Positions 44,630 through 55,903 of a stretch of 64,000 bases of DNA are shown here, in pieces. The stretch is taken from positions 1 through 64,000 of the forward strand of contig JAHDVF020000844.1 in NCBI GenBank assembly GCA_022606425.2, read 5' to 3'. The notes below the pieces were generated by a model. That model saw only the letters and a list, made by a program, of their open reading frames with translations. It had not been told where the DNA came from and did no database searches. How positions within the stretch are numbered: the first letter of the stretch is position 1; every line of letters begins with the position of its first letter. Origin of the DNA: Lepidostoma basale (lineage: Eukaryota > Arthropoda > Insecta > Trichoptera > Lepidostomatidae). The position numbers were made by a program, and so were the translations under genes.

Positions 44630-45795
44630 TCAATTTATTCAAAAAATTATAAACATTACAGAATAACAAATCCAAATCGTTTATAATCACAATATACTTA
44701 ACAATTTAAAAAAAAATAATTACAATTAATATAATAAGCAAACAAATGAGAGCAAGTAAGAAAAAATGAAAAACAGAAGACAATTAAAAAAAAAACATAT
44801 TCGAAAACAGTTTGGTAAAGATAAACATTTTTGTACAATAAGTAGAGAAGCAAATAACAATTTAATACATAAGAGATGGATGCTTTCTGAGGGTAGCCTC
44901 ACTATCGTGGAAGATGTCCACATCCGAAGAGATGCGGTTTAGAAGGATTATTGCCCTGCCCACGGGCATTACCTTAGGTAGATTGGTTCTACACAGTGGC
45001 AGGTGAAATAATCTATGTTGCCTTTGTCGCAGATAATTGTCGGGGACAAATAGAGTCAAGTCATTCAAAATATCAGAGTTGTGTATTCGACCACGAATCA
45101 GTTGAAAAAAGTGAACACCCAGGTGGATAGTTCGTCTAATTTCCAATGATTGGTAGTCCAGCATACCCAGCAAGAAATCAGTTGGGTACAGCCAGGGATA
45201 GTAACCGTTCTCTTTAAGGTACAGAAATCGTAAGAATTTTTTCTGTACCTTCTCGATTAACAGACAGTATTTTGTTTCATGCGGTGCCCACACCAGTGTA
45301 CTAAATTCCAACCGACTTCTTACCAAGGAATTATACAATAACTTCAGAACTTTTGAATTTTTAAAATCCTTTCCATTCCTAAGAACAAATCCCAAAATCT
45401 TTTGGGAGCTATTACATACTGATGTAATATGAAGACTGAAAGATAATTTGGGATCGAATGTAACTCCCAAATCTTTCGAAGAAACAGTCCTATCCAGTAG
45501 TATATCATCCATTGTATAACTGTGATAGATCGTTGTGCGAGCCCTAGTAAAGGACATGATGAAACACTTCGATATATTAAAATGCAATTTATTTACTTTA
45601 CTCCATTCCAAGACACGGTGTATGTCATCTTGGAGCTTTAAACAATCGTCGACAGATTTAATTTCTCGAAAAATTTTCAAATCGTCGGCAAACAAGAGAC
45701 TATTGGAATATTTGATATTTTTAGTAATATCATTTATAAAAATTGTAAATAATAACGGCCCTAGGATGGAACCCTGAGGAACTCTAGAGGATGTT
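44630..45795 (-). mobile_element. 5'-truncated CR1-like LINE inserted in pogo gene
   Basis: Coding reads SSRVPQGSILGPLLFTIFIN near 45790, LLFADDLKIFREIKSVDDCL (catalytic ADD), VLEWSKVNKLHFNISKCFIM, LGVTFDPKLSF, LYNSLVRSRLEF and TDFLLGMLDYQSLEIRR, GLF-type LTLFVPDNYLRQRQHRLF and a stop at 44862. The 3' UTR ends near 44630 in a TTGAA-type repeat tail. From 45695 to 44862 the frame is uninterrupted, so the copy is fairly young. The pogo transposase resumes on both sides. Confidence 0.88.
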
Positions 45796-45937
45796 TATTC
45801 GGATATCAGGAATCGAAGTACAACGTCCGACATCTTGTTTATTTATTTGTGGATGATATAATTTGTCAATACAAATATAACTAATAAAATATTGGAAACT
45901 TCGTATAGCGGATGAACAATATTTGTTATCATAATTG

Positions 45938-46499
45938 TTATCGTTCTATGATTAGGCTGCGTACATAATAGCAGAACCGAGCCTTGGGTGCAAGTATTTT
46001 GCCCGGCTTACGGACGGTTGTAATGCCAGATTCGTCCACATTAAAAATTCTATTCGGAGGTGCGGCGTGTTTTTCAAGTAAGAGAATCAAGTTCTTGAAA
46101 AATAACTCCATTTCAGTCTGGTTGAAAGCCGTGATCCTGCTCAAGCCGGTAACTTCAGGTTCCTGCTTCTTCCTTCTCACTGTTAAATGGGTGCTTAATT
46201 CTATTTCTCACAGCATACTGATAAACGCCCCTTCGTAATGCTTGCGGTGTTAACCCATAAAACATTTTAGATAGCTTTATCAGCTCATTCCGGGTCTCTG
46301 TTTCCTGCTCAGTAGTAAATACAGGTTTCCCCCCCAGTCTGGGCTTATAGTCAGAGCCCTTTTTTAAGTGATCGTGGAGAGTCATTACTGGAACTCCAAA
46401 TTTCTGTGCTGTTTTACGTAATTTGGAGCCCGCTTTTACTTCTTCTATGGCGAGTCTCATTTTGCATGGAGACACGGTGAGTTTCTTTCCTGGCGGCAT
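45938..46499 (-). pseudogene. pogo/Tigger-type transposase, N-terminal part
   Basis: Starts MPPGKKLTVSPCKMRLAIEE at 46499, a psq-type helix-turn-helix (MRLAIEEVKAGSKLRKTAQK, FGVPVMTLHDHLK), then a second DNA-binding region (ELIKLSKMFYGLTPQALRR). After a frameshift near 46165 comes VTGLSRITAFNQTEMELFFK and NRIFNVDESGITTVRKPGKI, which holds the first catalytic D. This is the usual order for pogo-superfamily transposases. Confidence 0.88.
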
Positions 46500-46733
46500 C
46501 TTAAAATAATAAAAAAATAGTGAAAAACTGAATCAAATCAAAACGTGCGGGTGATACCGTACTCGCGGGTGATACCGTACAAAAATGTACGAACCGACCC
46601 GAAGGGGCCGTCCTCTCCTTTCTTTCTGAAGCCCCATCTATCGGTCCTCACGAACATTGGCAACTTGAGTTGTAACCAAGCGTGCATCCGAATTAAGTTA
46701 ATAATATCGTCCCTTAAGCTTACATTTCCGTAA

Positions 46734-46994
46734 TCAGTAGGAATTATTTTGTAAAATCGGGTTCAAAGGAGCTCCTCTCCATATAGCTCCTGGTATTGGG
46801 TTGTTGGCATAGAATCCAACTGGATATCTGACAGGTGTTTCGGGGAGTGACAACGCCTCGACTACTCTCCGTAAATTGGAGTACCTGACTTGGCTAGAGA
46901 CTGGAATGAATCTTCCATGTTTGGTAAGCCTGTCGGTGGCCATTGCTGGAACGAAATATTCCTCACCCATTTCGACTGGGCCCAAAGCATTCAC
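46734..46994 (-). other. Unidentified coding-like frame
   Basis: 86 codons, including FVPAMATDRLTKHGRFIPVS, SQVRYSNLRRVVEALSLPET and GFYANNPIPGAIWRGAPLNP. Composition is protein-like with no low complexity, but I cannot name the family. It overlaps the left edge of the plus-strand LINE tail. A minus-strand CATATAAAAGC (about 47390) further upstream could be a promoter of the same lost element. Confidence 0.3.
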
Positions 46995-47285
46995 ATACGA
47001 GTCACATACGAAAACTCCAAATCCTGCAAAGTAAGGCTATCCGTTTATCGCTTGGTGCGCCTTCATGGACCAGGATCACACAACTGCGCCTAGAATCTGG
47101 AATGCCGATGATAGATGAATTCATTCTGAAACTTGCCCAACGTTTTTACAAAAGACTCCCTTCACATCCTAACCCCACAATAAAATACCTCTCAAATTAC
47201 GACCCAAACACCTCCAGCCGCCACAAGCGCCCAAAATCGATCCTCCTTCAGAGGAACACTCCGGGCCGTAGGTTGGTAGCTCGGT
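46995..47285 (+). pseudogene. Jockey-type LINE RT C-terminal fragment
   Basis: Reads LQILQSKAIRLSLGAPSWTR, LRLESGMPMIDEFILKLAQR and FYKRLPSHPNPTIKYLSNYD with KRPKSIL. The L-Q-x-x-Q-x-K-x-x-R start and the HPNP...NYD end are the C-terminal region of Jockey-clade RT. Upstream RT is missing. Confidence 0.75.
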
Positions 47286-47484
47286 AGGAGGGTCGGAGGT
47301 TTCTCGTACGTAGACTTGACGGCGTAGACTCGTGTCGGTTAGAAGTCGCAAGAAGGAATACTGTCCATGGTGGTCGGATGTACCGCTTTTATATGCTTTG
47401 CTTCCATTTTCACACGATGCTCTGCTCTAGTGACCTGTGTGAATAAAATCTGGGCCCCGACTCATCACTTTTGATAAGTGGGTC

Positions 47485-48440
47485 CTAAGTCAGGCGTTTT
47501 CGGTTATTCGTGTAATATATTCGAGTTTTATAATTTAAGGATGTAGTCACAGTCCTGTTCTGTAAGTACACTGCAGTGTGTGCAGCCTCTGCCCAAAACC
47601 TTTTCTCGAGACCTGCATCGAACAACAGACACTTGGCTTTCTCAACAATAGTCCGGTTATATCGCTCCGAGAGTCCATTCTGCTCTGGCGTGTATGGGTT
47701 TGTTTTCTGATGTACTATCCCATGCGACATCAAAATCATCAAACTTGCTGTTGCAGAATTCTGTCCCATTTTTATTAACACTTGAGAAAAATGTAAAGAG
47801 TATCGGCATGGGTTTGCCAACTCGACAAAAAAAAAATACCAAAGTTGACTACAAATCTGTTGTCTGTCAGTCAACTTATATCCAAAGGAAACAAAGTTTT
47901 ATTTAACAACAATGGTTGTCAGATTTTCAATAAGGCAGGAGTACTTGTGGCTACAGCATGTTTCTTGAATGGTGAATTTTGCAAAAGCGATTGGTATATT
48001 GACTCCGGGGCGAGTGTTCATCTTACCGCGAACAAAGAATGGTTGTCAAATGTGTCGCGGGATCTTATGATTAAGGAAATTGTCGTAATCTGCACATCTC
48101 CAGTACATAATACAGGTACTTTATTTTTGTTTGCCACGACAATTTCGTGGACATTATTAGTGAAATATTCACGGTTCAAAAGCATGCGATAAGTAGGGAT
48201 ATATATTCCCCTATGATAATGGCGATCGAGCATTGCGGCATACCATTGACAGCAGACGCCATTAAAACAAAGTTGTTGGACATGGAAGAAAGCGGAAACG
48301 GAGGCGACAGCAGCGCTTTCAATTCCAGTGGTGCGAGTTATAAGAAGAACCGGAAAGTTGGTAGCACTTCAACCAAAGACAATGCCCATATGTCAAAGTC
48401 AAAACCAAAGGTCATAACATGTTATAGATGTAAACAAAAA
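47485..48440. pseudogene. copia (Ty1/copia) gag-pol, rearranged pieces
   Basis: Five pieces. 47820-47490 minus: integrase core, GIVHQKTNPYTPEQNGLSER and YNRTIVEKAKCLLFDAGLEK. 47850-47970 plus: pre-integrase NLLSVSQLISKGNKVLFNNN. 47975-48065 plus: protease start SDWYIDSGASVHLTANKEWL. 48150-48070 minus: protease continuation EIVVANKNKVPVLCTGDVQI. 48195-48430 plus: gag AIEHCGIPLTADAIKTKLLD and knuckle start CYRCKQK. In an intact element these run gag, protease, pre-integrase, integrase on one strand. RT, RNase H and LTRs were not found. Confidence 0.8.
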
Positions 48441-49470
48441 AAAAAAAAATATATATTTTTCTTGTTTTTTTTTTTTTTTTTTTCATAGATACGAACTAAA
48501 CTTTTATTGTTACATAGTACAGTATTACATGTATATAAAGATAGATGGCGCTACTGATATTGTCGATACATAAAATAACAGTTATGCCTTTAACCCCGAC
48601 ACCTTTACATCGATTTGGCTCACGCTGTCATGATGTAAAGATCGATTAAACAAAATAGTAATAATAGCGAAAAAATATTAATTAACTCGGACGTCAAATT
48701 GCGATCCGTTAAGTGTCACAGGTGTAAACTATTACTCACTGTCATTCCAATCCTCTTACTGATCTTCGGTCATGATCATGCTTTTACTAATCGGTTGTCA
48801 CAACGATCCTCAGGGTCATGTTCTTACTAATTGGTTGTCACACTGATCCTCATGGTCATTAATTGGTTGTCACGGCTCTTACTAAATTGGTTGTACTGTT
48901 TATGGTTGTACTGGTTATGTTCTGTGCACTGTGATTTGATTGAATGAAATTATACTTTTAAAACATTGATTGTTTCAATCTGTAAATTCCAAAAACTGTT
49001 GTATTATACGAGTATATAGTAATAAATTTCATAATTGTATTTTCACATGGAGAATGAAAAAATCACACCAAAACTGTATTTTATTAATAAAATAATAATA
49101 TAGAATTGAAATAGTTTTCTTATTTGCTGCGGTGGGTTCCCCTAGTTACCAGTACCAGTGTCCCAGTTGCTGAAATCTGATATATCGGCTTTCGAATCTT
49201 TTGTCGTTTTGACTTCGGTTATGGAATTTGTTCTGCAACTGAAAAACTAATCATTGACGTGTCGCAGAAAAAGGGTAACCATGCCAGGAAAAGGTACGCT
49301 GTGATGGATCTACATGGTACGAAGTAATTTTTAAAAACTCATCCACCCTGCTGGAAGAATATTTGGATGGCGCCATCAATGATTGCACAATCTACAAGTT
49401 CGAGAGTTCGTTCTCCCCTCTAAATAAAAAACTCTTGTAAAATATCAACTGTGTCATATCCCCGAATTAT
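48441..49470. other. AT-rich DNA with a weak ~45-bp repeat; no gene
   Basis: A T-run at 48460-48485, then around 48750-48900 several diverged copies of ACTAATTGGTTGTCAC plus GATCCTCAGGGTCATG. Otherwise no coding sequence or element is recognised. Confidence 0.4.
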
Positions 49471-49478
49471 ATATAAAA

Positions 49479-50155
49479 ATGTCTACAAATGACTCCACCC
49501 CAATCTTGCTCCACGGTGTCCCCCTTGTGACCACGACCAGCTTCTGCTACCTCGGTAGTATGATGGCAGGCTCGGGAGGTACGGAGGAAGACGTAGCCAG
49601 CAGACTTAACAAGGCAAGGGGAGCTTTCGCTATGCTTCACCCTGTATGGCGTTCCGGTATCATTTCGAGAAAGCTCAAGCTCCAAGTATTCAGCAGTAGC
49701 GTTAAAAGCGTACTGCTGTACGGATGTGAGACTTGGAAGTCTACCGCGGACGTTATTGGTAAACTCCAGGTGTTTTATAAATAGGTGCCTTCGCTCAATA
49801 TTCAAAATCTATTGGCCACAAACAGTGTCAAATGCCATTATCTGGACCATGGCAGGCGAAAAGCCAATTAGAGAACAAGTCGCTAGACGCAAATGGCAGT
49901 GGATCGGTCACACCTCTGAGACGGAACCCAGCCTGCATCGCTCAGGGTGCACTAGACCGGTCCCCTATGGGGGGAAAGAGAAAGCGAGGCAGACCTAGAG
50001 CCACCTGGAGAAGAACCCTGCAGGACGAGGTTAAGGCAGCAGGCCTCACTTGGGATGATGTTAGGCATCAGGCACGCGAGAGTCGGGTGGAGAAGGTTCC
50101 TTGAGGCCCTATGCACCACGGAGGTGTGACAGGACAAAAAGAAGAAGAAGAAGAT
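49479..50155 (+). pseudogene. RTE-like LINE RT C-terminus of a second lineage
   Basis: Three frames in succession: TSFCYLGSMMAGSGGTEEDV, RLNKARGAFAMLHPVWRSGI and SVLLYGCETWKS, then NRCLRSIFKIYWPQTVSNA and RKWQWIGHTS, then GRPRATWRRTLQDEVKAAGL with a stop near 50104. A tail of AAG repeats follows (50142-50154). Two frameshifts. Distinct from the TTAG-tailed RTE family of the window. Confidence 0.85.
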
Positions 50156-50690
50156 ATATATAAAAATTTAATTGTACGATACAAAAAATTGTTTGTCACA
50201 CATAAGATCTAGTTTCTTTCTAGTTAACAGTAAATATACTTATAAGTAAGTATATAAGTAATTTTGACACTTATAAAAATATTTTTTTAACTTTTTTAGC
50301 GAATATAATCCGAGCCCTAATGATGACACTTGTCTGTACATTACATTATAACAGATATTCTATATTAGTTTCTTTCTTGTGTTGTTGCTGGAATGATTTT
50401 TAAAATAAGGGGAAATAGAATGGGTATTAAGATGTACACTTTGTTTAAAATGTTTATTAGTATTAATAAATATTTTTTATGATAAATAGTTCTTAACAAA
50501 TGAATTGTTTAAGTAAATAGGATATACAAAATACTGCACGTACAGCTTACAACCTCCCATACAGGCACAACAGAAATATAATTCTCTAACATTTCAACTA
50601 CAACAAACAATAAAGACAAACTTAAAATAATATTAGTTCACAGAATACTGTACAATGGAGCATGAAGTAATCTCACTTTTGGTAAGAAAA
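50156..50690. other. AT-rich DNA, no gene
   Basis: Simple AT-rich sequence leading into the 57-bp array. Nothing recognisable. Confidence 0.4.
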
Positions 50691-50694
50691 TTAA

Positions 50695-51055
50695 AGTGAC
50701 CCCGCGTATGGTAATAAGTTAGAAATCCCACATTCAGTAAGAAGTATAAAGTGACCCCACTTTTGGTAATAATCAGAAAATACCCTATATTCAGTAAGAA
50801 GTATAAAGTGACCCCACTTTTGGTAATAATCAGAAAATACCCCATATTCAGTAAGAAGTATAAAGTGACCCCACTTTTGGTAATAAATAGAAAATACCCC
50901 ATTTTCAGTAAGAAGTATAAAGTGACCCCAATTTTGGTAATAATCAGAAAATACCCTATATTCAGTAAGAAGTATAAAGTGACCCCACTTTTGGTAATAA
51001 TCAGAAAATACCCCATATTCAGTAAGAAGTATAAAGTGACCCCACTTTTAGTAAG
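50695..51055. repeat. 57-bp minisatellite, ~6 units
   Basis: Units such as GTAATAATCAGAAAATACCC followed by a half with AGTATAAAGTGACCCCACTT. 57 bp is 19 codons, so both strands stay open (plus strand VTPLLVIIRKYPIFSKKYK). The open frames are therefore by-products. Each unit is a dimer of two ~28-29-bp halves. Confidence 0.95.
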
Positions 51056-51344
51056 AATATTTTTTATATTTCACAAAAAATTGTCCAAATTTTGTTCAAT
51101 TTTTTATAATTTATCTGCGGTGTCTGTTTGTGAAATATTTAATATTTTTTTTAAATACAAATGATAAAATAAATAACTCTTAACAATAGTACAATGGAAA
51201 AATACATATTTTGAGCCGCTTTGACAATGGATATAAAAATCTAAACTATTTAGTAAAAAACCTACACACGAGACCCATTATGACCTAATTGTAAGTTGCT
51301 CATCTGCAATCGAAGAGATTTAAAATCTATACTCAAGAACCAAG

Positions 51345-51975
51345 TTATTGAATAATTAATACAAATGAAAAATATGTTTTTTAGAAGTTTTATTATATAG
51401 GATGTTTTTTTTAGAGGTTGGTTTTTAAACTGGCAACATTGTTTCTACAGACTGTCAATTTGACAGTTGATTTGTAGTCAGTACGTGTTGCCATTTCACC
51501 ATAAATAGACTGACGTCAGAACATTGCAAATTGTGCAAAATTATTTTGAAAATCGTGGTTCGATTCGCCAAACTTATCGTGCACTACGTCCATTTTACAA
51601 TCGACATAATCGTCCATCCGAGCAAGTTATTCGGAAGACCATGCATCGTTTTCGCACCACGTACACTCTAGTGGATAATACGCATCCACAAAGACGACAA
51701 TTGTCGAAAATTGGACTTCACGATTGCGCTTCATTCGAGCTAGCCGTGGCGCTCATATGCCCAAAATCATATTTAAACAATAATGGCATAAAATTATCTA
51801 TTGAATAAAGCCAATATCATAGACATTAACATTATTTTAATGTGTTTTTTTTCATTTTGAATATGTATACCTCTAAAAAAAACACCTACATTTTATGAGA
51901 AACATTTCATTCACATAAAATGTAATAAAACTAGTATAAAACAGACATTTATTCGTATTTATTATTTAATATTGA
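51345..51975. mobile_element. Small palindromic element split by a Tc1/mariner-type MITE
   Basis: The outer arms (51345-51397 and about 51915-51975) match the element at 52203-52396. Inserted at TA (51398-51399 and 51887-51888) is a 487-bp element with ends GGATGTTTTTTTTAGAGG and, inverted, GGTGTTTTTTTTAGAGG. Its plus-strand frame from 51524 encodes the first HTH of a transposase (IVQNYFENRGSIRQTYRALR, PSEQVIRKTMHRFRTTYTLV). It then jumps to a remnant of the C-terminus. It is an internally deleted Tc1/mariner-superfamily copy. Confidence 0.75.
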
Positions 51976-52202
51976 GTTTTACATCATTTTTCAAGAAACA
52001 ATAAATGAACAAGTCATTGTTCCCGAATTATAGAATTGAAGCATGGAACTGTCTAAAAAAGGATGAATAAGTAAGATCAATGAATAAGGAATGAACAGTA
52101 TACAATCAGAGTTTAATAAAAAAATACCTTACATTTGGTTTAAATAAATAAAATACCCTACATAAGAAGAAAGTACTCCACTTTTTAAATGTCTAAAGAT
52201 GT

Positions 52203-52396
52203 AATTAATACAAATGAAAACGTCTGTTTTCTAGAAGTTTTATTATAATTTATCAGAATGAAGACATTCGATAATGCCTTAGACAGGCGAGACATGTCAT
52301 TTACATAAATTTTAATAAAACTTCTAGAAAACAGACGTTTTCGTTTGTATTAATTATTAAATATATTGAGTTTTACATCATTGTTCAAGAAACAAT
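52203..52396. mobile_element. Small palindromic element, intact copy
   Basis: Inverted arms of about 45 bp (AATTAATACAAATGAAAACG, TCTAGAAGTTTTATTA against the complement at 52311-52356) around a 65-bp centre, followed by ATTGAGTTTTACATCA as in the copy at 51970. Non-coding. Family unknown. Confidence 0.7.
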
Positions 52397-52401
52397 AAAT
52401 A

Positions 52402-52595
52402 CAGTCGAACTTAGTTATGGCTGATTTTGCTTGTTATAAGCATTACTCGTTATATCAGAGATTAGGTATTTCTTACAAACATACCCATCACACCAAGACA
52501 TGAAGTATCCAGAGAGAAGTCATTATTGAATATAAAAGTGAATAAATGTAAGTACGGAGAACATCATAAACTAAAATGTCAACCAAGTTCGACTG
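52402..52595. mobile_element. pogo/Tigger-like MITE, 194 bp
   Basis: Starts CAGTCGAACTTAGTTATGG after a TA, ends with the inverted CCAAGTTCGACTG. The ends resemble Tigger/pogo termini (CAGT-x-GAACC/CTT). The right TA is mutated. Non-coding interior. Confidence 0.65.
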
Positions 52596-52674
52596 AATGT
52601 CTAAAGAAGGATGAATTAGGTGGGATCTCTCAAATGAATATACAATTATAAAATAAAATACTGTACATTTGGTA

Positions 52675-53430
52675 TGAATATAGCAAATACCCCACTTTTG
52701 ACAAAAATGTAGAAAGTACCCCACTTTTAATAAAAATGTAGAATATACCCCACTTTTGACGAAAATGTAGAATATACCCCACTTTTGACGAAAATGTAGA
52801 ATATACCCCATTTTTGACGAAAATGTAGAGAATATACCCCACTTTTAATAAAAATGTAGAATATACCCCACTTTTAATAAAAATGTAGAATATACCCCAC
52901 TTTTGACGAAAATGTAGAATATACCCCACTTTTGACGAAAATGTAGAATATACCCCATTTTTGACGAAAATGTAGAATATACCCCACTTTTAATAAAAAT
53001 GTAGAATATACCCCACTTTTGACGAAAATGTAGAATATACCCCATTTTTGACGAAAATGTAGAGAATATACCCCACTTTTAATAAAAATGTAGAATATAC
53101 CCCACTTTTAATAAAAATGTAGAATATACCCCACTTTTGACGAAAATGTAGAATATACCCCACTTTTGACGAAAATGTAGAATATACCCCATTTTTGACG
53201 AAAATGTAGAATATACCCCACTTTTAATAAAAATGTAGAATATACCCCACTTTTAATAAAAATGTAGAATATACCCCACTTTTGATGAAAATGTAGAATA
53301 TACCCCACTTTTGACAAAAATGTAGAAGTACCCCACTTTTAATAAAAATGTAGAATATACCCCACTTTTAACAAAAATGTAGAATATACCCTACTTTATG
53401 ACAACAATGTAGAAAGTACCCCACTTTTCG
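52675..53430. repeat. 29-bp minisatellite, ~26 units
   Basis: Two main unit types: GACGAAAATGTAGAATATAC + CCCACTTTT, and the same with AATAAAA in place of GACGAAA. The types alternate in a recurring pattern, suggesting amplification in blocks. Long minus-strand frames (MGYILHFRQKWGIFYIF...) arise from the periodicity. Confidence 0.95.
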
Positions 53431-53737
53431 AAAGAAACTAGAACTTAACCAAACTTATGTTTAATTCGTTACCTCACTACCCACCTTATGACAACGTTGA
53501 ATTAATTGTACTAATATTGATCTGGAAACTGAACTTATAAATCTAAAAAAAATGTCAGTAAAGAATAGACAGAATGCGAGATGTGTGGAAAAAAACGAAA
53601 TAAGTATACCGATTAAGGCGTATATTTATGGATAAATGCAACGCAAATTTTCATACCACCTCTCTGTCTTTCTCTCTCAAGTTTATTGTCTTACACTAAG
53701 TCAGGGGATAGCGGGCTGCCATAAAGAATATATATAC

Positions 53738-53775
53738 AGTAGAACCCCTCTTAACGGGCCTTTTTTACAGACGAG
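53738..53775. mobile_element. Possible Tigger/pogo-type terminal sequence
   Basis: ACAGTAGAACCCCTCTTAAC resembles one end of a Tigger-like element. No partner end was found nearby, and 53431-53884 shows no gene. Confidence 0.3.
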
Positions 53776-53884
53776 GAATGCGAATGTATCAAAAGTGCAG
53801 AAATGGAGGACTCACAAGGAATAGGTTACGACGATGCAATATGTTAGATTCAACGGCATTGGATGTGATAGATATACCAAAATG

Positions 53885-54270
53885 GAGATACCTAACTAAC
53901 TAACCATCACGCCGTTTCTCCGCATGGGTAGGCAGAGAGGATGGATTGTTCTATACACATTGTTCTACATCCTGACATAATTCTCACGCTTCTTCTAAAT
54001 TCATACATCGTGACATGCACGCTTGTTGATTGTTCCTACTTCGAACATGGCCGCCTTTCAGTAATTGATTCATTTGGTCATGCCATGTCTTCCTTGACTT
54101 CTTTTCCCATTCACACTACTTGTATATTATCTTTTTAACCATTCTTCCCTCATCCATTCATTCCATATGTCCAAACCATCTTAGTGACCCTTTCTTACTT
54201 CATCATTTATCCTACTTTCATCCTTCTTCTGCCAACTCGAAGCTTCACTTCCATACATAAGGTACATACA
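53885..54270 (-). pseudogene. RTE-type LINE 3' fragment
   Basis: The plus strand starts ACTAACTAACCATCACGCCG, the complement of the TTAG-tailed RTE 3' end. The minus strand then shows decayed C-terminal codons (compare 41720-41280), breaking off near 54270. 5' truncated and frameshifted. Confidence 0.75.
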
Positions 54271-54441
54271 ATAAAATAAGTTGCAATAACATCTGAATTG
54301 TTTAACACCTGATGAAATATAAAATATGGTATTTATCTTGGGAATCACTTAGTTAAATTAGTTAAACTTAGGCTAGATCCCGGTCCTGACCAGGCCGTTG
54401 AAGAGGGGTGACGCTGTATATGACACATTTTTTGTACACAA

Positions 54442-55748
54442 AGGTCCATTTACACTGGACAGTGACTGTAACGTCACGAATGTAGCCTTGAATCTCACGG
54501 ACTCTTTAGTTATTTCAAATGCTAAAATAAAATCGCCATCTGGAGAGTTGATTAGTGTCAGTTTTACTTCTGATCTTATCATCTCTCCTGACAACGATTT
54601 TATTATAGCATTGAAATAAATAGCAGATGCCTTGGAGTGTAATGGACTACACATTAGCAGGAGTAAAACAGAATATTTAGAATGTGAATATGAGGACATC
54701 GTTACAGATTTGACTCATGAAAATACAATTCACATTGACAATACTCCAGTTAACAAGGTGTCCCAATTCAAGTATCTCGGGTCGGTCCTTACTGCGGACG
54801 CCAACGTGGACACTGATGTCAAACACAGGACAAACACCGCCTGGCTCAAGTGGAGGTCTCTATCTGGTGTCTTGTGTGATCAAAAAATTCCAATCAGGAC
54901 CAAGAGCAGAGTCTACAAGACTGCAGTGAGGCCCGCCATGCTATATGGAGCAGAGTACTGGCCCAACAAAAAAGCCCACGAACGTCGAGTCCACGCTGCC
55001 GAGATGAAAATGTTGAGGTGGGCCGGAGGCGTCACAAGGCTGGACCACGTAAGGAACGAATACGTGAGGGGTAGCTTTAAGGTGGCCCAATAACCGAAAA
55101 ATTAAAAGAATCTCGACTACGGTGGTACGGTCATGTGATGCGAAGAGACAACACATTGTCCAAAAAGCCCTCAGCATTCCCACAAAACTAAGAAGAAGAG
55201 GTCGCCTAATGAAAAGGAGCTCCAACGCGAGAACCTGACAGTGGAGATGAGTCAAAATAGAAAAGTTTGGCGTTTTCGTACGAGGAGGGCCGACCCCAGA
55301 TGATGGGAAATGGCAAAGGGAAAGAAGAGATTTAAATAAATAGAATACTTAGAATGATCCTGGGACCCAGACCTGGTGTTGCGGCGGGAACTTGGAGGCG
55401 TAGGACCAACCAAGAGATCCGTACGATGACCCAGCAGCCCCTTATAACGAGCACCGTGAGAGCCAGTCGCCTAGCATGGATTGGACACGTATGCCGAGCC
55501 GGAGAGACTCTAGGAAGGCCTAGACAGCGCCTAATGGACAATGTTCTGGCTGACCTGGCTAGGTTGGGCGAATCGGACTGCTGGGAGCAAAAGGCGCAGG
55601 ATCGAGGAGCTTGGCAAAAAATCATCAAGGAGGCTAAAACTATTCAAGAGTTGTATGGCCATAGGAAGTAAGTATTTGAAATAACGAGTCCGTGAGATTC
55701 AAGGCTACGTCGGTGACGTTAGGGTCACTGTCCCGTGTAAATGGACCT
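54442..55748. mobile_element. Element with ~80-bp terminal inverted repeats holding two LINE RT tails
   Basis: Left end AGGTCCATTTACACTGGACA at 54442; right end, inverted from 55748, AGGTCCATTTACACGGGACA. The arms stay matched for about 75-80 bp, including TAGCCTTGAATCTCACGGAC. Inside, plus strand: HISRSKTEYLECEYED, SQFKYLGSVLTADANVD, RPAMLYGAEYWP and RLRWYGHVMRRD (54632-55300), an RTE-like tail with stop. Then a second RT tail, RASRLAWIGHVCRAGETLGR, with EKR-type end QELYGHRK (55354-55671), reaching the right arm. No transposase is present. Target duplication unclear. It lies about 60 bp past the SLC44A poly(A) signal. Confidence 0.75.
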
Positions 55749-55804
55749 CAACACGGAGAAATCAAAAATGCAATAAAAAATCTATATCAAAGTTACACTT
55801 CACT

Positions 55805-55810
55805 TTTAAT
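55805..55810 (-). promoter_or_regulatory. Candidate poly(A) signal of the SLC44A gene
   Basis: Minus-strand ATTAAA, about 94 bp past the stop codon at 55904-55906. It is the only common poly(A) hexamer I see between the stop and the inverted-repeat element that starts at 55748. Confidence 0.4.
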
Positions 55811-55903
55811 CAGACGAGGTTATTAGTTTTCTTTCCGTTTACAAAAAGCACTGCCCGAGCAGCGACCATAATCGAAGGTCGTATCAAAAGTTTAGGAGGC
55901 CCT

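Noticed and set aside
50633..51164. 127- and 137-codon frames with hydrophobic repeats
   Set aside because: 57-bp array gives 19-codon periodicity in both strands; not a membrane protein.
52488..53317. Minus-strand aromatic-rich frames (GYILHF, WGIFYIF)
   Set aside because: Produced by the 29-bp array read in three successive frames.
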